This document shows positions 1 to 5,660 of a stretch of DNA of 12,092 bases, one piece after another. The notes below the pieces were generated by a model. That model searched no databases, was not told the origin of the DNA, and saw only the letters and a list, made by a program, of their open reading frames with translations. Source of the stretch: Lachnospiraceae bacterium (GTDB taxonomy: Bacteria; Bacillota_A; Clostridia; Lachnospirales; Lachnospiraceae); contig DMAZ01000081.1 in NCBI GenBank assembly GCA_003446335.1, positions 1-12,092 on the forward strand, read 5' to 3'. Positions within the stretch are counted from its first letter, which is position 1. Every line of letters starts with the position of its first letter. A program made the position numbers and the translations under genes.

Positions 1-138
1 GCAGGGACGCTTCCGCTCGGTCTCGCTGGCAGCGGTACTAATAAAAATTCATCGCCAAGGCTCGAATTTTTAAAGTATCGGACGCTCGACGACGACCTGC
101 TTAAGCAATTATTTCGATTGCGGCTTGACTTTAAGTGA
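1..138 (+). other. Open reading frame entering from the left edge, possible 3' end of an upstream gene
   Basis: The first forward frame is open from base 1 to a TGA at 136-138 and encodes 45 residues without a start. The end of the peptide is charged (for example RTLDDDLLKQ), and I recognise no family. Codon use is mixed, with TTA, CGA, CAA and AAT codons that are less common in the neighbouring genes, so this may be non-coding. If real, it is the C-terminus of a gene upstream of the window, ending about 97 bases before the next start. The assignment rests only on the open frame. Confidence 0.2.
42..72. repeat. Small AT-rich inverted repeat in the leader region
   Basis: A perfect 9-bp inverted repeat: TAAAAATTC at 42-50 and GAATTTTTA at 64-72, separated by 13 bases. 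It is AT-rich and lacks a GC stem followed by a T-run, so it is not a convincing terminator. It could be a protein-binding site or chance. A second, weaker repeat lies at 105-121 (GCAAT / ATTGC, 7-base loop). Confidence 0.35.
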
Positions 139-234
139 CAAGTGGGAAGTTTTAGTAATACATAAATACCTGATGATAATACTAACGGTAAGACTTGTGC
201 CTCGAAATAAAGCGGAAAGTCAAGAGGTGCGGCC
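139..234 (+). promoter_or_regulatory. AT-rich upstream region of the rightward operon, promoter-like
   Basis: This stretch before the first rightward gene is AT-rich between about 150 and 182. It contains GATAAT at 175-180, a 5-of-6 match to a sigma-A -10 box, but the sequence 17 bases upstream (TTAGTA, 152-157) is only a weak -35. A TTGACT at 125-130 is a better -35 hexamer but is not well spaced from a -10. The ribosome binding site GAGGTG (224-229) precedes the ATG at 235 by 5 bases. A promoter somewhere here is plausible because no closely coupled gene lies upstream, but the exact site is not certain. Confidence 0.3.
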
Positions 235-1599
235 ATGAAGCAGAAGATGCGGAGAAAATGGCCGGAAAGGAGAAACATGCAGACTGGTGAAGTCTTAAGA
301 AGGGTAGCTTTTAACTCCCTGGATACAGTTAAGGGCGGAAAACTGAACCGGATCCTGGAAGTGAACGAGAGTGAGATCGTTCGCGGGATCACACAGGAAT
401 ATGAGAAGAGACGCATAAAGGCGATTACGGATCACGCACGGTTCAACTGCGCTTTTTATAAAGATATTCCTGAAAATCACACGCTTTCGGATTTTCCGGT
501 CATGCGTAAAATGGATTATAACCTGAACCGACAGACGATCCTGGCGGATGAATATCAGGGAAAGGAAGACACCCTGTATCAGCTGAATACCAGCGGCTCG
601 ACAGGAGTACCGTTCACGGTCTATGCGGACGGGGAGAAAATGAACCGCGTGTTTATGAACACCATGGCCGTTTATGAGCTGAACGGCTTCCGCATCGGTA
701 TGAAGCGGGGGGAGTTCCGTGTCTGGATCAAAGGAAAAAATGCTATCAGTCCCTGGAAATCGTTCAAGAATAATCTGAAAATGATCGATATCTCCAATAT
801 GGGAGATGAGTATCTCGCGAAGGTATGCGAACGTATACGCAGGGAGAAAATGCAGTGCCTCGTCGCCTACTCAAGTGCGCTCACTGCGCTGGCCGAATAT
901 ATTGAGCGTGAACATGTTGATCTCGGCAAATGGCAGGTGGAGATGATCTTCTCCATGGGCGAGGCGCTCCCGCAGTCTACCTATGATCTGATCAGGGAAC
1001 TGTTCGGTTTTGCGCCGGTACGGTCCTACGGCAATAATGAGAATGGGTTCATAGCGGTGACACTTCCTGCTGATGACCGTTATGTCGCGGATCTTTATAA
1101 TTATTATATCGAAATTTTGAAACTTGATTCAGATGAACCTGCAGCAGAAGGGGAAGTCGGCCGGATCGTTGTCACGGATTATTATAACAGAGCATTTCCG
1201 ATGATACGGTATGATACCGGGGATACGGGAATTTATACGACGGAAATTGACGAACACGGCAGGAAACACGGATATTTCACCGAGATATACGGGAGACGCG
1301 GATCTCTGATGTACAACACTAAAGGAGAGCCTCTGTCGATCCATGTTTTTATGAATGTGCTCCTTAAAATGGAGGGCATTGTTCATCAGTCAAAATGCAT
1401 CCAGTGGGAGAAGAAGCGCTATGAGCTCCTGATCAACGCGGACCGGGACAGGCTTGTTGAGAAAGACCTTGTTGATCTTTACAGAAAGTATCTCGGTGAG
1501 GATGCCGTGATCGATGTGACCTATGTTGACGAGATTCCGGTACAGCAGTCCGGTAAGCGCATGGTATGTGAGAATCGCTGCCCGGATTATGCGGATTGA
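235..1599 (+). CDS. PaaK/CapK-like adenylate-forming enzyme of a surface polysaccharide cluster
   Basis: The 454-residue product has the motifs of the phenylacetate-CoA ligase (PaaK) branch of the ANL adenylate-forming superfamily. The phosphate-binding loop TSGSTGVP is at residues 119-126, YGNNE (the YGxTE-type motif) at 265-269, RYDTGD at 325-330, a hinge-like GRRGS at 353-357, and a C-terminal SGKR at 439-442 supplying the likely catalytic lysine. The chemistry expected from the family is activation of a carboxylate as acyl-AMP, possibly followed by transfer to a thiol or amine. Relatives called CapK are common in capsule and O-antigen clusters, where their substrate is usually unknown. 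No phenylacetate catabolic genes are nearby, so that role is unlikely. The ATG at 235 has GAGGTG five bases upstream. An in-frame ATG at 277 (residue 15) has AAAGGAG only four bases upstream and would remove a basic leader, so it is a real alternative. The next gene starts 16 bases after the stop. Confidence 0.85.
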   Translation: MKQKMRRKWPERRNMQTGEVLRRVAFNSLDTVKGGKLNRILEVNESEIVRGITQEYEKRRIKAITDHARFNCAFYKDIPENHTLSDFPVMRKMDYNLNRQTILADEYQGKEDTLYQLNTSGSTGVPFTVYADGEKMNRVFMNTMAVYELNGFRIGMKRGEFRVWIKGKNAISPWKSFKNNLKMIDISNMGDEYLAKVCERIRREKMQCLVAYSSALTALAEYIEREHVDLGKWQVEMIFSMGEALPQSTYDLIRELFGFAPVRSYGNNENGFIAVTLPADDRYVADLYNYYIEILKLDSDEPAAEGEVGRIVVTDYYNRAFPMIRYDTGDTGIYTTEIDEHGRKHGYFTEIYGRRGSLMYNTKGEPLSIHVFMNVLLKMEGIVHQSKCIQWEKKRYELLINADRDRLVEKDLVDLYRKYLGEDAVIDVTYVDEIPVQQSGKRMVCENRCPDYAD

Positions 1600-1600
1600 C

Positions 1601-1608
1601 GAGGGAGG
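1601..1608 (+). promoter_or_regulatory. Ribosome binding site that fixes a GTG start
   Basis: GAGGGAGG sits two bases after the TGA of the PaaK-like gene and seven bases before GTG at 1616. It supports the GTG as the start of the ThDP enzyme rather than the upstream ATGs at 1523 or 1589, neither of which has a comparable site. Confidence 0.75.
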
Positions 1609-1615
1609 ATTTAAT

Positions 1616-3466
1616 GTGAAACAGAAAGTTTCGGATTTTATTGCGGATTTTATTGCCGATGCCGGCATTACCGAATTGTTTACGGTCCCCGGCGGACTGG
1701 CCATGCATATGAACGATTCCTTCGGACACCATCCGAAGATCCATTGTACTTATCAGCATCATGAACAGGCCTGCGCGATGGCTGCGGAAGCTTACGCCAG
1801 GTACTCCGGCCGTATGGCAGGTGTCTGTGTGACAGCAGGACCCGGTACGACAAATGCCGTCACAGGTGTGCTCGGGTGCTGGATGAGCTCTATTCCGATG
1901 ATCGTTCTGTCCGGCCAGACGAGACGCGCGACGTCTGTTGAGAGTACGGGGCTCGATCTCAGAAGCCGCGGGATCCAGGAATGTGAGATCACGGAGATCG
2001 TAAGACCGATCACCAAATACGCCGTCAAGGTCAGAGATGCTGAAACGATCCGTTATCATCTTGAACGGGCTGTTCATCTGGCACGGAACGGAAGACCGGG
2101 ACCCGTCTGGATCGATGTTCCGCTCGATATCCAGGGCGGAAGCATTGAGACAGATGACCTGATCTCCTATGATCCCGGGGAAGATCCGGATGAGAGAAGA
2201 CCGGAGATCCCGGATGCGACCGTTTCTGAGATCCTGGAGAAGATCCGGAATGCCGAAAGGCCTGTCCTTTTCCCGGGCTTCGGCGTCAGACTTGCCGGTG
2301 CGCACGAGAGCTTTATCGAGATGGCTGAGATCCTCGGTGTTCCTGTATGTGACGGTGTGAGTTCTGTGGACGCGATCGCCTATGATCATCCTCTTTATAC
2401 CGGCCGATGCGGAGGTACCGGTGACCGGGCCGGCAATTTTGCGGTCCAGAACAGCGATCTGTTCTTCTCGATCGGATGCCGTCTCAGTTATTCGCAGACC
2501 GGTTTCAAGACGGAGAGCTGGGCGAGAGAGGCCTATAAGATCATCGCGGATATAGACGAAAATGAGATCATGAAAAAAGATCTGCGTGTTGATATGCCGG
2601 TGGTATCTGACGCAAAGGATCTTACGGAGAAACTGATCGAAGGCGCGAAGGCGCTCGGCGCATCGAAGGAGCATCCGCTCAGTCAGGCAGCGGAATGGCG
2701 CAGCCGGTGTCTTAACTGGAAGGAGAAATATCCCGCTGTCACGGAGGAGCATTATAAGGTCCTTGAAGCGGGACGTACCAATATCTATGCTTTTTATGAT
2801 GAGCTGTCCGAGGCTCTTCCCGATGACGCGATCCTGATGGTCAGTGTCGGAACATCCCGTGTGGTCGGCAGTCAGACTTTCCGGACAAAAGCGGGACAGA
2901 GATTTATCACCAATTCCAATACGGCATCCATGGGATTTGATCTTCCGGCTGTCGTAGGACTCAGCCGCGCCGAGCCCGGCCGGACGATCGTATGTGTGAC
3001 CGGTGAGGGATGTCTGATGATGAACCTGCAGGAGTTTCAGACACTCAGGCAGAACCGGATCCCGTTCCGGCTTTTCGTCGTGAACAATGAGGGATATCAT
3101 TCCGTCCGTCAGACACAGACCGGATTCTTTAAGACGAGCCTTGTCGGTGTGGGAGAAGAGAGCGGTGATCTGAGCTTCCCGGACCTTGAACTGATCGCGG
3201 CGGCATTCGGCCTTCAGTATTATGCATGCCATGCTCCGGAAGACCTGAAGGGAACGATAAAGAAAGCTCTCTGCGGTGAGGAATCCTGTATCTGCGAGAT
3301 TTTCGTCACCAAGAAGCAGTTCACCGAACCGAAGATATCTTCCAGAAAACTGGAGGATGGCAGTATGGTATCGGCACCTCTCGAGGACATGTATCCGTTC
3401 CTTCCGAGAGAAGAGCTTGCAGAGAACATGTATATTGAGATGGATGAAAGTTCCAGGAAGGTCTGA
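1616..3466 (+). CDS. ThDP-dependent acetolactate synthase-like carboligase (YerE-like candidate)
   Basis: This is a 616-residue thiamine-diphosphate enzyme with the three-domain layout of acetohydroxyacid synthase: Pyr domain about 1-170, central domain about 195-330, PP domain about 385-560. The catalytic glutamate is E50, in HHEQACAMAAEAYAR. The ThDP/metal motif reads GEG (463-465), then 24 residues, then NN (490-491), with Glu in place of the usual Asp of GDG. A C-terminal extension of roughly 50 residues carries SAPLEDMYPFLPREEL, which I associate with ThDP proteins of polysaccharide clusters rather than with IlvB. No small regulatory subunit gene follows. A role in branched-sugar synthesis, as YerE plays in yersiniose formation (pyruvate-derived two-carbon transfer to a keto-sugar nucleotide), is inferred from context. 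The GTG start at 1616 is chosen because GAGGGAGG (1601-1608) lies seven bases upstream. The longer open frame from 1523 overlaps the previous gene and has a non-conserved-looking leader. The SDR gene follows after 5 bases. Confidence 0.88.
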   Translation: MKQKVSDFIADFIADAGITELFTVPGGLAMHMNDSFGHHPKIHCTYQHHEQACAMAAEAYARYSGRMAGVCVTAGPGTTNAVTGVLGCWMSSIPMIVLSGQTRRATSVESTGLDLRSRGIQECEITEIVRPITKYAVKVRDAETIRYHLERAVHLARNGRPGPVWIDVPLDIQGGSIETDDLISYDPGEDPDERRPEIPDATVSEILEKIRNAERPVLFPGFGVRLAGAHESFIEMAEILGVPVCDGVSSVDAIAYDHPLYTGRCGGTGDRAGNFAVQNSDLFFSIGCRLSYSQTGFKTESWAREAYKIIADIDENEIMKKDLRVDMPVVSDAKDLTEKLIEGAKALGASKEHPLSQAAEWRSRCLNWKEKYPAVTEEHYKVLEAGRTNIYAFYDELSEALPDDAILMVSVGTSRVVGSQTFRTKAGQRFITNSNTASMGFDLPAVVGLSRAEPGRTIVCVTGEGCLMMNLQEFQTLRQNRIPFRLFVVNNEGYHSVRQTQTGFFKTSLVGVGEESGDLSFPDLELIAAAFGLQYYACHAPEDLKGTIKKALCGEESCICEIFVTKKQFTEPKISSRKLEDGSMVSAPLEDMYPFLPREELAENMYIEMDESSRKV

Positions 3467-3471
3467 TTCGG

Positions 3472-4389
3472 ATGAAAACGGTTTTTATTACAGGTTCGAC
3501 CAGTATGATCGGCGCAGCGCTCACAAGGCAATGCCTGAAAGAAGGAAAGACGGTCTATGCGATGGTCAGAAAGAATTCGCCGAAAATAGCCCGCCTGCCC
3601 GAACACGAAAATCTTCATCTGGTGGAAGGATATCTTGACGAGTTGGCTCTGCTGCCGGATAAAGTCCCAGAGAGATGTGATACGTTCTATCACATAGCAT
3701 GGGGGCATACAGGAGCGAGAAGAAATGACAGCACAGATCTGCAGGCTGTCAATATACAGTACACACTGGATGCGGTCCATTGCGCCAGGGCGATGGGGTG
3801 CAGCAGGTTTATCGGAGCCGGTTCCCAGGCGGAATACGGACCGAAGAATCTTGACAGGATCGGTCCCGATACGGAAACCGCGCCGGTCAATCCCTACGGA
3901 GCAAGCAAACTTGCGGCGGGACTCCTTGCACGGATGCTTTGCAGGGAGATCGGAATGGAGTGCATCTGGCCGCGCATTTTCAGCACATATGGGATTTATG
4001 ACAAGGAAAGCTCAATGATCTCAGTCTCTCTGAGGAAAATGCTGAACGGCGAGCGGACATCCTTCTCCCCGGCCGAGCATCGCTGGGATTATCTGTTCTC
4101 AGAGGATGCAGGCTACGCCTTCTATCTCATGGGAGAGAAAGGTAAGGACGGCAGCATCTACTGCATCGGCAGCGGGCAGGGACGCGTGCTCCGCGAATTC
4201 ATAGAGGAAATGGCTGCGTGCTGCGGTGTGCCGGTGGAAGGGATCGGTGACATCCCCTACCCGGAGAGCGGACGGGTCCGGAATCTCTGTGCGGATATTT
4301 CAAATCTCACAGAAGATACGGGATTTGTACCCCGGGTATCCTTTGAGGAGGGGATCCGCCGAACGGTTGAATGGATGCGCAATTCATAA
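3472..4389 (+). CDS. NAD(P)-dependent sugar epimerase/reductase (extended SDR family)
   Basis: The 305-residue product is an extended short-chain dehydrogenase/reductase acting on nucleotide sugars. The N-terminal nucleotide-binding motif is TGSTSMIG (residues 7-14). It keeps the first and last glycines of TGxxGxxG but has Ser at the middle one. A GSQAEYG segment (117-123) supplies the active-site Ser118, and YGASK gives the catalytic Tyr142 and Lys146. PYPESGRVRNLCADIS near 254-269 and the closing VSFEEGIRRTVEWM are typical of the family's C-terminal substrate domain. It could be a 4-epimerase, a C4 reductase or the ketoreductase acting after a ThDP carboligase (YerF-like); the sequence alone does not decide. 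It starts 5 bases after the ThDP gene, so the two are almost certainly co-translated, which favours linked steps. Only a distant AGGAAGG (3454-3460, eleven bases upstream) serves as ribosome binding site. Confidence 0.87.
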   Translation: MKTVFITGSTSMIGAALTRQCLKEGKTVYAMVRKNSPKIARLPEHENLHLVEGYLDELALLPDKVPERCDTFYHIAWGHTGARRNDSTDLQAVNIQYTLDAVHCARAMGCSRFIGAGSQAEYGPKNLDRIGPDTETAPVNPYGASKLAAGLLARMLCREIGMECIWPRIFSTYGIYDKESSMISVSLRKMLNGERTSFSPAEHRWDYLFSEDAGYAFYLMGEKGKDGSIYCIGSGQGRVLREFIEEMAACCGVPVEGIGDIPYPESGRVRNLCADISNLTEDTGFVPRVSFEEGIRRTVEWMRNS

Positions 4390-4420
4390 TTGTTACGTCA
4401 TTATGATCATGTGAGGAAAT

Positions 4421-5446
4421 ATGGAGAAGAAACTGATATCGGTCGTTGTACCGACTTATAACGAGCAGGAAAATGTTGTACCGCTCACAGATACACTGGT
4501 AAAGATCTTCACGGAAGAACTGCCTGAGTACGATTATGAAATCATTTTTATCGATAATCATTCCAAAGATAATACAAAAGTGCTGATCAGGCAGATCTGC
4601 AGCAGGAATCCTAAAGTAAAGGCGATTTTCAATGCCAGAAATTTCGGACAGATGAGATCTCCGGTCTATGGTTTCAAACAGGCTTACGGGGACTGTGTTG
4701 TTCGACTGAATGCCGATTTTCAGGATCCGCCTTCCCTTATCCCGACATTTGTACGGGAATGGGAAAAGGGTCACAAAATCGTGATCGGCATTAAGGAGAA
4801 GACGGAAGAGAACTTCTTCATGGCATTTGTCCGCAGACAGTATTACAAATTCCTGAGGAAAATTACGGATATCGGCCACATCGAGAATTTTACCGGATTC
4901 GGTCTCTTCGACAAAGCCTTTGTCGATGTGGTACGCAGCATACATGATCCGCTTCCCTATTTCCGCGGAATGGTCGCTGAATTCGGATTCGAGTATAAGA
5001 CAATTCTTTACCAGCGGCCGAATCGAAGGGCCGGCAAGAGTAAGAACCATTTCTACAGCCTCTATGATGTGGCGATGATCGGCATTACATCTTACTCAAA
5101 GGTTGTACTGCGGCTGGCGGCATTTCTCGGATTTATTATCGGCGGTCTGAGTTTTGTCGTGGCGATCGTCTATCTGATCCTGAAACTGGTACACTGGGAT
5201 TGGTTCCGATCGGGAATAGCACCGCTGGTCATCGGTGTCTTCTTCCTCGGCGGTGTGAACCTGTTCTTTACCGGTCTGCTCGGCGAGTATGTTCTGGCCA
5301 TCAATTCCAGAGTGCTTGACAGACCCCTCGTAGTGGAAGAGGAGCGGATCAATTTCGACGTGAAGCCGAAGGAAAGCCCTGACGGAGATCCGGATCGAGC
5401 AGCAGACGGGGAGCCGGTAGGGGAAACGGATGAGGAAGCATCCTGA
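4421..5446 (+). CDS. Family-2 glycosyltransferase, CsbB/GtrB/DPM-like polyprenyl-phosphate sugar transferase
   Basis: The 341-residue product has a cytoplasmic GT-A domain followed by two membrane helices. PTYNEQENV (11-19) is the usual N-terminal motif. FIDNHSKDNT (43-52) stands for the more common VDDGSxDNT, and NARNFGQ (71-77) and NADFQDPP (97-104) are nucleotide/metal-binding motifs of this subfamily. RRAGKSK (202-208) is also typical. Predicted helices lie at about 228-255 and 263-290, followed by LLGEYVLAINSRVLDRPLV, the characteristic CsbB/GtrB ending. Such enzymes transfer a sugar from a nucleotide donor to undecaprenyl phosphate at the inner face of the membrane; the sugar cannot be read from the sequence. 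An acidic, Pro/Asp/Glu-rich tail of about 40 residues (from about 304) is longer than usual. It is the last gene of the rightward operon, 31 bases after the SDR gene, with GTGAGG just upstream of the ATG. Confidence 0.9.
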   Translation: MEKKLISVVVPTYNEQENVVPLTDTLVKIFTEELPEYDYEIIFIDNHSKDNTKVLIRQICSRNPKVKAIFNARNFGQMRSPVYGFKQAYGDCVVRLNADFQDPPSLIPTFVREWEKGHKIVIGIKEKTEENFFMAFVRRQYYKFLRKITDIGHIENFTGFGLFDKAFVDVVRSIHDPLPYFRGMVAEFGFEYKTILYQRPNRRAGKSKNHFYSLYDVAMIGITSYSKVVLRLAAFLGFIIGGLSFVVAIVYLILKLVHWDWFRSGIAPLVIGVFFLGGVNLFFTGLLGEYVLAINSRVLDRPLVVEEERINFDVKPKESPDGDPDRAADGEPVGETDEEAS

Positions 5447-5502
5447 TGCCGCATGTCAGCTGAGTATGAATGATAAATGATATTTGAAAAAATACAGGAT
5501 TA

Positions 5503-5613
5503 AAAAAGAGGGCTGCCGCAATACGGCGTGTCACCACTATATATGCCGGACGTTCTTTGCATATGTCTGTCATCTATAGCGGTTGCACCGTCTGATGCGG
5601 CAGCCCTCTTTTT
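5503..5613. terminator. Bidirectional hairpin terminator with a large structured loop
   Basis: AAAAAGAGGGCTGCCGCA (5503-5520) and its exact complement TGCGGCAGCCCTCTTTTT (5596-5613) form an 18-bp perfect stem. The T-run follows the GC-rich stem on the plus strand, and the A-run gives the same on the minus strand, so it can end transcription from both convergent operons. The loop is unusually long (75 bases) and contains a second small hairpin, ATATGC 5541-5546 with GCATAT 5559-5564. ACGG (5523-5526) and CCGT (5588-5591) could extend the main stem. Confidence 0.85.
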
Positions 5614-5660
5614 CATGTAACTGCTGATTTAAACTTTTATGAGAAGACCACTTTGGTATC

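Noticed and set aside
1523..1615. Upstream start of the ThDP enzyme at 1523
   Set aside because: It overlaps the previous gene by 77 bases, lacks a ribosome binding site and adds a 31-residue leader unlike the family. GTG at 1616 follows GAGGGAGG at seven bases.
1433..3232. A 599-codon open frame on the minus strand opposite the ThDP enzyme gene
   Set aside because: It lies wholly antisense to a well-supported conserved gene, its peptide is rich in Arg, His, Ser and Asp with no recognisable domain, and it probably results from the codon bias of the sense strand.
1616..3466. Housekeeping IlvB for branched-chain amino acid synthesis
   Set aside because: No ilvN, ilvC or ilvD is nearby, the C-terminal extension and GEG motif differ from what I expect of IlvB, and the neighbours are all glycan genes.
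5503..5613. Miniature inverted-repeat transposable element
   Set aside because: No target-site duplication is visible at the ends, and the A-run/T-run layout between convergent genes fits a bidirectional terminator better.
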